Positions 1-10,309 of a stretch of 64,000 bases of DNA are shown piece by piece. Positions within the stretch are counted from its first letter, which is position 1, and each line of letters starts with the position of its first letter. Made by a program: the position numbers and the translations under genes. Source of the stretch: Pogonophryne albipinna (Eukaryota > Chordata > Actinopteri > Perciformes > Artedidraconidae); assembly GCA_028583405.1 (NCBI GenBank), contig CM053243.1, positions 27,866,116 to 27,930,115 of the forward strand, given 5' to 3'. The notes beneath the pieces are model-generated. The model did no database searches. It was given only the letters and a program-made list of their open reading frames with translations, and was not told the origin of the DNA.

Positions 1-36
1 AAGTGTACCTGGCTCGCAGGCTCCTCCAGGTCACTG

Positions 37-733
37 GTGCCCTTATGGGACTTGGCAGTGGTTTTAGATGGGCTCACTCGACCTCCATTTGAACCCCTGG
101 AAGAAGCTGACATGAAACACCTGTCACTGAAGACAGTGTGTTACTGGCTCTGGCATCTGCCAAGCGAGTCAGTGACATTCATGCGCTCTCTGTACATCCT
201 TCATGCACTCAGTTTGCCCCTGGCAAACGAGAGTGTTGCTGAAGCCCAACCCTGCCTTTATACCTAAGGTGGTTGGCTCATGTACCCCCATTGACATTGT
301 GGCATTTCCTCCGCCGCTGTGTTCCTCTGAGGAACAGCGGCCGAATTTGCTGTGTCCAGTTCGTGCTTTACGCATCTATATGGACAGGTCAAAAGAGTTT
401 CGTTGTAGTGACCAACTCTTTATATCCTGGGCTAACCCTCAGAAGGGCAAGCCCGTTACCAGGCAACGGCTCTCCCACTGGATTGTGGAAGCGATTGCTC
501 TGGCTTATACGAGTCAGGGTTTGCAGGCACCAACGGGCCTGCATGCTCATTCTACTCGTGGACTGGCTACATCCTGGGCTTTGTTCAAGGGTGTTTCCAT
601 CCAAGACATTTGTGCAGCAGCGAGCTGGTCCTCGCCGCTCACTTTTGTCCGCTTTTACAGGCTAGATGTCTCTGCTCCAAGTGTGGCCCGCGCAGTGCTG
701 GGCCCCGTGTTGAGACAGGGTTCTACCTGTTAA
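37..733 (+). pseudogene. DIRS tyrosine recombinase, C-terminal part, frameshifted (copy A)
   Basis: The catalytic half of a DIRS tyrosine recombinase, which joins the circular cDNA to target DNA. It is read in two frames, about 37-267 and then 203-733. The second frame holds the HxxR box (residues HSTR, near 550-561) and the nucleophile tyrosine in FVRFYRLDV (about 646-672), close to the C-terminus as usual. Compared with copy B, one base is missing near 138 (GTGTTACTGG against GTGCTGTTACTGG), which breaks the frame after LSLKTV. A second break lies near 205-230, where copy B also has an indel but a different one. The copy is not expected to make active protein. Confidence 0.85.
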
Positions 734-837
734 GTTCTGGTTGTTTTGGTGATTTTCGAGATAAGCATGTCTAGCAATACGGGAGTTTCAATATCCCATA
801 GTGAGACATCGAACGGAGTATTATGAATGAGAACTAT

Positions 838-1133
838 AGGTTACTTACGTAACCCCAGTTCTCAGAGTAACATGAAGTGAGATGTCTCACCAGACGGCCC
901 TTCTTGCTAAGGTGAAGCGAGAAGAGGTGCTTATTTTGAATGACGCTGCGTCGTAGCGCAAGCTACTTAAAGGGTGGGTGGATTCCCTGACATTGACGTC
1001 AAGATCACCAGCCAATCAGGATTGGCGTAATGAGATTGATGCTTCTGTTTGCATACGCGTTGAGGCGCATCCCATAGTGAGACATCTCACTTCATGTTAC
1101 TCTGAGAACTGGGGTTACGTAAGTAACCTATAG
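838..1133 (+). repeat. DIRS copy A 3' end: inverted arms around about 190 bp
   Basis: About 50 bases at 838-889, beginning TAGGTTACTTACGTAACCCC, return in inverted form at 1079-1132, ending GGGGTTACGTAAGTAACCTA. The inner arm is preceded by CGAACGGAGTATTATGAATGAGAA, the sequence that forms the left tip of copy B. The inner arm therefore looks like the DIRS internal complementary region and the outer arm like the terminal repeat. The DNA between holds the shared CpG-containing terminal-repeat body. Confidence 0.75.
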
Positions 1134-1460
1134 TTTGGTACTCAGGGCTGCCCGCGCAAGGTTATGTGTTCAGCCCATCTGTTTCGCGAACGTCGATGTG
1201 CTCGCTAGTGGAGCACGCGCGTGTAACTCGCGCCGGAAGTTGTGGCACAATTCCGTTGTACACACCGACGTTAACAGCAGCCCCGTCTGTGCGCACAGCG
1301 ACCGGCTCTGTCGTCCAGTGGAAATGCTTCACAAGTCCGCCGGTACGCAAGTGCGCTTAGTGAGACAAGTGACGGTACGCATTTCAGATGTTTGCCGCAC
1401 ATGCGTACCTGCGTACCAGTTATGTGCACCCCTGCCAATAATGTATTGTTAAAATATAGC
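1134..1460. other. CpG-rich flank of DIRS copy A, nature unknown
   Basis: About 300 bases that are clearly richer in CG dinucleotides than the AT-rich DNA after 1460. Small open frames exist on both strands, but none has a recognisable domain or a plausible gene context. It may be the remains of another mobile element into which DIRS inserted. I could not find inverted ends for it. Confidence 0.3.
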
Positions 1461-4301
1461 ATAATAGGTGAGCTTTAAGGCCACTGTTTAAATATTGTAA
1501 CATTAATCCCACTTCCAAGCTATTCACATATTTTTGCTCCCTTTTTTTTTTATCCTCAACATTTAACATTCACTGCAGCATCCAATTGGACCATTGAGTT
1601 TTGCATACAAGGGGATATGAAGCAAAATTGCCATCTTGAAGACATCACTGCGGTAGAGTAATACAAAAAAACAATAATCATTTTATGATAAATTGAATGT
1701 CAAGGCAGCAACAGTTATGTCACACATTTCACAACATGATTTTGTTCTAAAACAAGAGCATTCACGCTTACTTATACAATATTTTCTAATCCAATCACTC
1801 ATGGTAGGTTAGTGTTAACTTGGCATTTACATGTTGAGGCAGAGTTTACCTTTTTAAGAATTGTTTTGGTTGAAACAAATGTTGCTTAAGACTACCTACA
1901 GTACAGCTCCAGTTATCAGCTAACACATCTGTTGCTTCTTCTACAGTTTTAATCTTTCAATTCACGATAAAGCTGTCATTTTGTATGTGTTATTCTGTCT
2001 TTCACTGTCGCAGTGGCTTAGGTTGGCAAGTCTATTTGCTGTATTGCTACTGTGAGTGTCCATTCTTCTGCAATGCTCTGACTGTTGTCATGTGATTTGT
2101 GTATTCTTGTATCTTTGATCTTAAAACCACTAACCACATTCTTGATTGTTTCCTTTTAAATCATAACCTAAAGCTTTAGTATGACCTCAAATGCCCCTGG
2201 TGAATTAACGTGGCATTGGATGTGACATGGTTGATGATGATAACAGCACCGTAAAATAAACAGCCTAACATATTACTATAATAAAAAGACCAGAGATCAC
2301 GGGGGAAAACATTTTCTGCTACCAAGAATCCTCAGTAAAATTCATGAGTGGCCACAAATGGCCCCTGCAATGTGCTTCTTTGCTGAATTACATCTGCCAA
2401 TCTGTCGCCATCCTTCTCCTTCTCCACGTCTCCCTCCTCTCACATGGGTGCCATTGCCTAGTCAGCAGTGATGCTGAGCAGAGCCATCACAGTGATGAGT
2501 GCACAGCACTTTGATGGAAAGAAGTGAAGGCCTTAACTGGACTTTTATGTCAGTGTCATCCTGCACTTTAATGTTTTCCTTATTTTTCAGGGTGCCCTTG
2601 AATCAGGAAGACAAGATGTGATTTTGATTTATTTTTTGCCTCTACTTTCTCCAGTATTATTCCGATGTAATTTGGAAAAAGTGCCAGGTTTCTTGTTTTT
2701 TCTGTTTTACATTTCCCTATTTTCTCCTTTTTGTCTGTATGTAGTTATTTTTCTTCTTATACAGATAATGTCCAATCGCCACAGAGGTCTTATGGATGTA
2801 TTAACATAGAGGCAAAACCTGCATGAATGGATTAGCTCTTCATTCTATCTATCAAAATGTGTTGCAGCTTTTATTATCTTACTGAATTGAAACGAAAGGT
2901 ACGACCTGTTTATTGAATCCTAACAATATTATTTATCTCTGTAAACAAATTATTGTTTCCCGTTGTAGTCCATGTAGTATTGATCAATCACTTTCTGGTT
3001 TTTGTTGAAAACAGTTTGCATGGAGAGCAAATTAGTCAGAATGCATCGACCAAAATGCATCCTGAGATCTGCGATAATATACATGGTAATATTTTAATTA
3101 ATTGTGTCTTTTAATCATATCTTTATAATTCAATATAGTCTTTCTGAGAAACATCCAATACAATAAAATGATTTACTCATTTATCAATGTTCTTTATATT
3201 TTTGGACCTTGATGTTTATTTTTATATAAAAAATGCTTTATATTTATAGACGTTTACCCTCAGCTTTAACAGACTGTATGGGGGCCGAATATTATGAGTA
3301 GGTTTCTTTAAGGTATGACCTGAAAGACAGTAAATGATTATTTCCAATGCACTGTAATCTACAGCTGAAAGAGGCGGATGGTCTACCTTGTGAATCTACT
3401 CAGCCTTAATTGTCTTTAGGACATTTCAGCTGACCCCTCTTTGACCTTTGGGTTTGCAATTATTTTTGTGCTCATAACCTCCGATGCGCACACCTGGTAA
3501 TGTACACGCGATGACCTTGGAACCGCAGGGAGAATGACTTTCAATAAGGCTCTCTAATGATACTGCTCTCTGTACAACCATAAAATTGTAATCATGGTTA
3601 ATGTATTCGTGAAGGGTAAATTATTTCATTGCTGATCATTGAAACAATATACTGAAGCAACGTGTCCTTCCTGTGTGTAACTTTATCTTTGCATCCATTT
3701 TCTGACCTGTGACAATTTCTTAGTCTCTAATGTAGATTAATTTTCACTGCGTTATTGAAATGTACTTGTTGAAACATTAATATCAAAGTGCTTGTAAATT
3801 GCAGTCACAGGACAAAGACAGCTGTAGCTGAAAACAACAAAAAGGGTCTTCTCTCAATTAAATGCTTCTGGATCAATATGTTCCATTTCACCTTATAAAT
3901 AGTGTTCACATTTTGCTCCTCAAACTTGCACATCTCATCCTCAAGTTGACAGCAGCTAATCTCGAAGCATTGTTTTTCAGAGTGAGCCACTGCTTATTTG
4001 AGGCTGGTGTGTATTGAATCTATCAACCTTTAAAAGTTAACAAGTTGTCTAGGAAAATGCCATTTGTACCAGTTCAATAGGAAATGTCAGACTCTGATAA
4101 AATGGTGAAGCCTTATACGTACTTGAGGATCTGCACCGAAGAAGGAGTGAAATTATAGGCTTTGTGCCTTTGTGACATCGATGTGAGAAACTGCTCTTCT
4201 TGGTTGCCAGGCGTCAGTAATGAAAACAGAGAGGGGAATAACAATTTGGGGGAAAGAAAGCACTCAAACTGTAGTTTCTCTAATGTCATCATCATGCTAA
4301 T
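1461..4301. other. AT-rich non-coding stretch, no gene seen
   Basis: No reading frame here has coding character. The 3340-3500 section is less AT-skewed, with short TAATT and CAGCTG motifs, and reads like unique sequence. I see no repeat, RNA gene or mobile element end. Confidence 0.4.
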
Positions 4302-4305
4302 TTAA

Positions 4306-4806
4306 AAGTCCCATGTCTTGCTTTTCCGCTAGTGGAGCCTCGCAGATGGGGGTGCTGCAGCGCCCTCAGCACCCCCCCCTTCCCGCGTCCATTCGCGATG
4401 TCTCGCTGCCTCACAGATCCCACGCAGCAAGCAGGAAAATAACCCAGCTCCCACTGTCCCGCCAACACGGCACCCAGACCCCACGCAGCATTCGCATCTG
4501 TTTGTCATTACTGGTGTCCTTTTCTGGTTGCTAACGCCATTGTAACACATACTCACTGATGTTCTGCTGTAACCGTGGTGGACTCATCAGAACAGAGTGG
4601 GCGAGCTGACCAATCAGAGCACAGTGGGCTCACAGGGAGGGGGGGGCAGGAGCTCCAACAAGCCGTTTAGGACAAAGTGAATACACATTACAGAGATGCT
4701 GTATGAGAAACCAATGTGAGTTTGGAAAATTGCACACTATAAATCTATTCTAGTAGACCTCAACAATGGAATTATGATCAGTAGAAATGGCCATGACATG
4801 GGACCT
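4306..4806. mobile_element. MITE with TTAA-type target site
   Basis: Inverted ends: AAGTCCCATGTCTTG at 4306 and, reading the other strand from 4806, AGGTCCCATGTCATGG. The flanks are TTAA (4302-4305) and CTAA (4807-4810), consistent with a decayed TTAA duplication. The 501-bp element is GC-richer than its surroundings and has no coding frame I trust. TTAA duplications are made by piggyBac and Kolobok transposases; the AGG-type tip resembles the other TTAA MITEs in this window more than the CCC tip of the piggyBac element at 5591. Confidence 0.65.
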
Positions 4807-4810
4807 CTAA

Positions 4811-5586
4811 AGATTTTTCTTTTCTGACTAGACTGATTGACTCACAACATTCTGGCTGCTTTGATGCTATCTACAGTGAAACTATCACTGCTAATGAGGA
4901 AGGTATTAGGCTATCTTAGTATTTTCATTCCGATTGGTCTTATGTCATTCAATGATTCAAGACCCAAGATCCTATTTGTCGTTTGTAGAGGAAGCGAACA
5001 ACAGAAAGAGCAACATGCGTGTGTGTCTTTGTGTGTCATTAAGTCATGACACATTAAGTAATTTTTGACACTTTACATCATAGAATAATATTTTCTACTC
5101 GTGAATCTAGTATTATGTATTCACAATGATGATACAAGTTGGCTAAAAGAAAGGAGACATTTATTTCTCTTCTGTTTTTCAGTAACTTTTAGAGAGAAAA
5201 ATAACTTACGATAATGAGCACCTGTTGTTGGAGAGTAACACAAACAAATGAAATAAAGAAATAAAATATCCGTAGTCTTGGGATTTTGGTACTTTCCTTT
5301 TTGTTTTGAGTGTGGCAGCATCTGTTTAAGTATATATATTTGAATTGTAAACTATAAAACAAAATTGAAAAATCATTATTGAGGTCTGCTTCACTTCCTG
5401 AATGTTTTTTTATCTTCAACAATGGCCTATTGTAAATAACATTAGCGTCAATGACAGAGCTGTATAATGTCACAACAGTGACATTTATAAGATCATTGTA
5501 TTGTGACCGATGTCAATTATTAACAATTCATTTTTAATGTGTACACAATGACATTGAACATCAGCATGGTTAAATCATAAAGATCA
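4811..5586. other. AT-rich non-coding stretch, no gene seen
   Basis: Low-complexity AT-rich DNA between the MITE and the piggyBac element. Short frames on the minus strand around 5121-5473 have AT-driven composition and no domain. Confidence 0.4.
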
Positions 5587-6048
5587 TTAACCCTTCTCTT
5601 GCGTTAGGTCATACCCCCCCTTCCCATGCTATTTTCGGTCAAAATTGACCGGTGTGTTTTGCACAGTGATATCTCTGGAACCCCTTATCCAATTTTGATG
5701 GTTGACATCTCATTTGAACAGTCAAAGCAAGTAGAATCAAGGTAGGACAGACATAATGACACCAGGAGTGAATTTCATATTATTTTTGTCAGTAAGTTCA
5801 AAGATAGTGCTTATTTTACATTACTGTATATTATAAAAATGCTTGCCATGTAGGCTGTGTTTACTGGAGATGGAAATGCTTTAGTTAGTGTTGTAGCAGA
5901 GATTCTTCCCGTTCCAATGATATATGGGATGTATTGATTTGATACAAGCAAGCCAGTGTTTCATGTCATGGTCCGGACCCACTGGTGTGCCCATCAAGTT
6001 CAGCATTCACTGTGATGAATATAAAATAAGGCACTGATAATATTTTCC

Positions 6049-6386
6049 TCAATGAACATTTATTGAAAGAGAAATATACCATAACAGAACGTGTGTGTGC
6101 TCACGTGTGTTCACGCACATGATTGGCAATGCAAAATTGTGGAATGTCACCTCAGGCTCCTCTCCCTCAGGGGCTTCTATCTCAGGGGCCTCTATTTCAA
6201 GGGCCTCTCCTTCAGGGGCCTCTTCCTGCTCTGTTGTAGGCTCATAGTCTGGATCACTGTTGACTTCCATTTCTGAGACATCTTCCTCTATCTCCTCTTC
6301 ATCTGGTTCAATCTCTTCTTCATCTGGTTCAAAAATGTGTCCATAGCCCCTCGCGCAGAAAATAGCCTAATCGTTCGCCTGCTCAT
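6049..6386 (-). pseudogene. piggyBac-type transposase, N-terminal remnant
   Basis: Minus-strand sequence starts at an ATG near 6386 (MSRRTIRLFSARG), then after a one-base frame change continues with a strongly acidic run of EPDEEE repeats and DVSEMEVNSDPDYEP, followed by EAPEGE/EAPEIE repeats. An acidic, low-complexity N-terminus ahead of the catalytic domain is typical of piggyBac/PGBD transposases, and the gene lies in the expected orientation inside piggyBac-like ends. Nothing of the catalytic DDD domain follows; the frame ends after an unrelated tail. Family assignment rests mainly on the enclosing ends. Confidence 0.5.
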
Positions 6387-6473
6387 TGTGTCAATGAGTC
6401 AAATGTGAGCAAGGCACAAATATAACTGCTTGAGAGCCAGTAAGGGAGGCGCATTTAGCGCAAGAAAGTGAGA

Positions 6474-6757
6474 GTTCTCATTCATAACACTCCGTTCGAT
6501 GTCTCACTATGGGATGCGCCTCAACGCGTATGCAAACAGAAGCATCAATCTCATTACGCCAATCCTGATTGGCTGGTGATCTTGACGTCAACGTCAGGGA
6601 ATCCACCCACCCTTTAAGTAGCTTGCGCTACGACACAGCGTCATTCAAAATAAGCACCTCTTCTCGCTTCGCCTTAGCAAGAAGGGCCGTCTGGGGAGAC
6701 ATCTCACTTCATGTTACTCTGAGAACTGGGGTTACGTAAGTAACCTATAGTTCTCAT
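6474..6757 (-). repeat. DIRS copy B left terminal repeat and internal complementary region
   Basis: The motif GTTCTCATTCATAACACTCC occurs at 6474 (the left tip) and again at about 6749. Between them is the terminal-repeat body that is inverted at 12396-12610. The inner copy of the motif is joined directly to TAACCTATA, which is the right tip of the element (12602-12610). The internal region therefore reads as right end joined to left end, the arrangement DIRS uses to template or seal a circular intermediate. Confidence 0.75.
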
Positions 6758-6851
6758 TCATAACACTCCGTTCGATGTCTCACTATGGGATATTGAAACT
6801 CCCGTATTGCTAGACATGCTTATCTCGAAAATCACCAAAAACAACCAGAAC

Positions 6852-7415
6852 TTAACAGGTAGAACTCTGTCTCAACACGGGACCCAGCACTGCGCGGGCC
6901 ACACTTGGAGCAGAGACATCTAGCCTGTAAAAGCGGACAAAAGTAAGCGGCGAGGACCAGCTCGCTGCTGCACAAATGTCTTGGATGGAAACACCCTTGA
7001 ACAAAGCCCAGGATGTAGCCAGTCCACGAGTAGAATGAGCATGCAGGCCCGTTGGTGACTGCAAACCCTGACTCGTATAAGCCAGAGCAATCGCTTCCAC
7101 AATCCAGTGGGAGAGCCGTTGCCTGGTAACGGGCTTGCCCTTCTGAGGGTTAGCCCAGGATACAAAGAGTTGGTCATTACAACGAAACTCTTTTGACCTG
7201 ACCATATAGATGCGTAAAGCACAAACTGGACACAGCAAATTCGGCCGCTGTTCCTCAGAGGAACACAGCGGCGGAGGAAATGCCACAATGTCAATGGGGG
7301 TACATGAGCCAACCACCTTAGGTATAAAGGCAGGGTTGGGCTTCAGCAACACTCTCAGTTTGCCCCGGGGCAAACTGAGTGCATGAAGGATGTACAGAGA
7401 GCGCATGAATGTCAC
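6852..7415 (-). pseudogene. DIRS tyrosine recombinase, C-terminal half (copy B)
   Basis: Continues the recombinase whose N-terminal half ends the frame at 7318-9069. It includes LLKPNPAFIPKVV, the HxxR box in GLHAHSTRGLATSW, and the nucleophile tyrosine in FVRFYRLDV near the C-terminus. The join between halves is broken around 7340-7390 by an indel in a short GCCCCGGGGC palindrome. Copy A has a different indel at the same spot, so the defects are probably independent. Role: strand exchange that integrates the circular cDNA. Confidence 0.85.
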
Positions 7416-9069
7416 TGACTCGCTTGGCAGATGCCAGAGCCAGTAACAGCACTGTCTTCAGTGACAGGTGTTTCATGTCAGCTTCTTCCAGGGGTTCAAA
7501 TGGAGGTCGAGTGAGCCCATCTAAAACCACTGCCAAGTCCCATAAGGGCACCAGTGACCTGGAGGAGCCTGCAAGCCACAATGTAGGGAGGAGCCTGCGA
7601 GCCCCTTTCATAAAACGGCAGACCAAAGGATGTTGGCTAGCCGTCTTTCCCTCAAAGCCCACGTGGCATGCAGCAATAGCAGCCAGGTACACTTTGATCG
7701 TAGAGAAAGCTCTGTGTTTATCAATTAAGTCCTGTAGAAATGATAAAATCACCCCGACAGGACATTGAAAAGAGATGTGTCCTTTTTGAAGGCACCACTC
7801 CTCAAACACCCTCCACTTACAGTCATAGAGAGACCTGGTGGAGGAAGCTCTCGCACTCTGCATAGTGTTTATCACCTTCTGAGGGAGCCCCACTGTATTC
7901 AGATTGTACCACTCACGGGCCAGGCCCATAGTGCCAAGCGCTCTGGGTGTGGGTGAAAGATCGCCCCCCCCCGCCTGAGACAGTATGTCCCTGCGTAGTG
8001 GGAGCTGCCACGGCTGCCCGCACAGCAGCTGATATATCTCCGCCAGCCAGTACATTGCAGGCCAGTGCGGAGCTGTCAGGATAAGTGTGTGGCGGTGTTC
8101 TCTCACTCTGGCCAGAGTTAGGGGTATCAGAGCCAGGGGTGGGAACGCGTACAGAAGGACCGGAGGCCAAACGTGCGCGAGCGCGTCCACGCCTAACGGT
8201 GCGTTTAAATCGCGCATTGAAAAGAACAGCTGACATTGAGCATTTTCTTTTGATGCGAACAGATCTACCGCGGCTCGGCCGTAACGCACCCACAGCTGAC
8301 TCACAATTATTGGATGTAGAGTCCAGTCTGCATATAGTGGTGCACCTCTGGACAGCAGATCTGCCCCGAGGTTCATCACTCCTGGTACGTGCGTCGCTCT
8401 CAGAGAGAGGAGACGTCCGCAGCTCCATAAGATCAGTTTGCGTGCCAGCATGTGTAACTGGAGAGAACGCAAACCCCCTTGGCGGTTTATATACGATGTT
8501 GTGGTCGTGTTGTCTGTCCTCACGAGGACATGATGTCCTCTGAGAAAAGGCAGAAAGCGTTTCAGGGTGAGGAACACCACTAAAAGCTCCAGATAATTTA
8601 TGTGTGACCGTCGGAGGTCTCTGCTCCAGAGACCCCTCACAGGTCGACCTTCGTATATACCCGCCCAGCCCGTCAGACATGCGTCTGTGGTGACCACCTT
8701 CCACGATAGGACAGCACCCATAGGCACGCCCCGTACTAGAAAAGTCGGGTGTAGCCAGTGGCGCAGAGCCATTACGCATTTCATAGTAACCATCACTCTC
8801 CGCGCGCCATGACGGGGTCCAATCTGAGGGCAGCTACCCAGCGCTGAAACTCCCTCATGTGTAAGCGTCCCAGTCGTACCACCAGAATGGCTGACGCCAT
8901 GAGCCCCCAGCAACCGCAGACATGACCCGAAGAGAACATATTTGCGTGGCTGGAAATGAGCGAGGCAAGCCCTGAAGGCTTTCACTCTCTCTGCTGACAA
9001 GCGGGCTGTAAAGCGCACCGAATTCAGGCGTAGGCCCAGGAAGAGTACAGTCTGGGCTGGAGACAACAT
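7318..9069 (-). CDS. DIRS polyprotein segment: RT end, RNase H, recombinase N-half
   Basis: An open frame of 583 codons. Residues 1-40 (MLSPAQTVLFLGLRLNS) are the conserved connection after the RT palm. RNase H follows, with TDACLTGWAG near 128, YLELL near 160, RTDNTT near 184, and HVPGVMNLGADLLSR near 227-241 supplying the acidic residues. Residues 260-390, starting near DLFASKEN, are a conserved linker of unassigned function. From about 405 the recombinase core-binding segment starts (SSTRSLYDCKWRVFEEWC), reaching the first catalytic arginine in ASAKRVSDIHALS near 550. The true upstream join to RT is frameshifted, so the methionine at 9069 is probably not a real start. Confidence 0.85.
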   Translation of the reverse strand: MLSPAQTVLFLGLRLNSVRFTARLSAERVKAFRACLAHFQPRKYVLFGSCLRLLGAHGVSHSGGTTGTLTHEGVSALGSCPQIGPRHGARRVMVTMKCVMALRHWLHPTFLVRGVPMGAVLSWKVVTTDACLTGWAGIYEGRPVRGLWSRDLRRSHINYLELLVVFLTLKRFLPFLRGHHVLVRTDNTTTTSYINRQGGLRSLQLHMLARKLILWSCGRLLSLRATHVPGVMNLGADLLSRGAPLYADWTLHPIIVSQLWVRYGRAAVDLFASKENAQCQLFFSMRDLNAPLGVDALAHVWPPVLLYAFPPLALIPLTLARVREHRHTLILTAPHWPAMYWLAEIYQLLCGQPWQLPLRRDILSQAGGGDLSPTPRALGTMGLAREWYNLNTVGLPQKVINTMQSARASSTRSLYDCKWRVFEEWCLQKGHISFQCPVGVILSFLQDLIDKHRAFSTIKVYLAAIAACHVGFEGKTASQHPLVCRFMKGARRLLPTLWLAGSSRSLVPLWDLAVVLDGLTRPPFEPLEEADMKHLSLKTVLLLALASAKRVSDIHALSVHPSCTQFAPGQTESVAEAQPCLYT

Positions 9070-10288
9070 GCTCTTTTCTGTGTTTATTACAAAACCCAGG
9101 TCGAGCAGGTGTTTTACGAGGACATTCGTCTGCGTAATAGCCTCTTGCTCCGACGAGAGGGAGCCAATCGTCCAGATAAGTTGCCAGGTGAATACCCTGT
9201 TGTCTTAACGGGGCTATCGCGGCTTCCGTACACCGTACAAACACTCGCGGGCTGAGAGACAGACCGAAGGGAAGTATTCTGTACTCGTAACAGACACCCT
9301 GAAAGGCGAACCTCAGATATTTCCTGTGTGGGTAATATACTGGGATGTGGAAATACGCATCTTTCAGGTCGACTGATGTGAACCAGTCGTTTTGGCGCAC
9401 GAGACGCAACAGAGATGTGTGAGTGAGCATTCTGAATTTGTATCTTTTGAGATATTTGTTCAGAGCTCTCAAATCTAGTATAGGCCGAATTCCGTTCCCT
9501 CCCCGTTTGGGAACGAGGAAATACTTGGAATAAAAGCCGTTCTGACTCTGTTCGGCGGGTATTATCGATATAGCCTTCTTTTCTAGTAGCGAGAAAATCT
9601 CTTGCTCTAGAATATGGGCCGACTCTCCCCGGGCCTGTGAATACAGAATGCCCGAGAAGTGAGGGGGGGTGACAGCGAATTGGAGCCTGTAGCCCCGTGT
9701 TACTGTCTTGAAAACCCAAGCAGAATCTGTGAGCATCCTCCACTTTTCGCTTCTCAAAGCGAGCGGAGATGTCACATCTCTGTCGTCTGCCCTCAGTGTC
9801 TTTATTTGTTGTGTTATGGGGCCCTCTAGTGTCTGAACACGGTGGTACCCCAGGTTGACAACCCCGGCCGACACTGCGCATGCGCGTGGCGGTGGTGCCT
9901 TCACAATCCCGTCTATTGTCCGCCTTTTGAGAGAGGCCGTAGGCGCTCTCAAAAGAGGGGCAGACGACAGACTGTTTATTGTTTTTATTGTCTTTCTTTT
10001 CATTTTTATTGACTGCGCCCTTGGCTTCGAGCCTGGAAACGACAGTGGAAAATGATTTATTTTGAAACAACAATGATGACATGTGTTTGTGTGACTTAAA
10101 CAGGCAGTGGAACTTGCTGTCTTTGATGTTAAGTCCATTTCCCTGATGGCGCGAACTTCAGTATGACGTTCTGTCATCACTCGAGGCGGCGGGAAGATGG
10201 GGGCATGGTGGCACCCCGAAAACACATGAGCATCTAACACTGGAACGTGCTCTGGAGCTGGGGAACAGGGAACTTCCAGCTCCTTCAT
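8855..10288 (-). pseudogene. DIRS reverse transcriptase (frameshifted after the active site)
   Basis: The start codon at 10288 lies 19 bases beyond the gag stop, so gag and pol look like adjacent genes on one transcript. Residues 1-200 are a poorly conserved N-terminal region. The RT fingers and palm begin about 220: YFLVPKRGGNGIRPILDLR (256-274), SVDLKDAYFHIPV (305-317), LPFGLSLSPRVF (339-350), and the catalytic YLDDW at 371-375. Shortly after, the frame slips near 9160; the natural continuation (SSEQEAITQTNVLV, ending in LGFVINTEKSML) is in the frame of the 7318-9069 segment. It makes cDNA from the element's RNA. Apart from the slip the domain looks intact. Confidence 0.88.
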
Positions 10289-10309
10289 CGAGGAGAGGAG
10301 AGGAGGCTG

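Larger units (their letters stand above)
1..1133 (+). mobile_element. DIRS-type retrotransposon, copy A, 3' end only
   Basis: This is the downstream end of a tyrosine-recombinase (DIRS) retrotransposon, cut by the window edge. It is recognised because 1-733 encodes the same recombinase as copy B on the other strand (6474-12610), and 734-1133 matches copy B's non-coding end. It finishes with a 3' inverted-repeat structure ending in TAACCTATAG at 1133. DIRS elements integrate through a circular DNA using a tyrosine recombinase and leave no long target duplication; none is seen here. Copies A and B converge, with 3' ends about 5.3 kb apart. Confidence 0.85.

Noticed and set aside
1135..1460. Several overlapping frames on both strands after DIRS copy A
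   Set aside because: Explained by CpG-rich composition with few stop codons; no recognisable protein.
4313..4556. Overlapping frames in the GC-richer MITE interior
   Set aside because: Both strands open by composition; lies wholly inside a MITE with defined ends.
7913..8779. 288-codon minus frame within the DIRS RNase H/recombinase region
   Set aside because: Shadow of the real frame 7318-9069; arginine/threonine-rich and without domains.
9114..10082. 322-codon minus frame over the DIRS RT
   Set aside because: Alternate frame of the RT coding region; it lacks the RT motifs, which are in the 8855-10288 frame.
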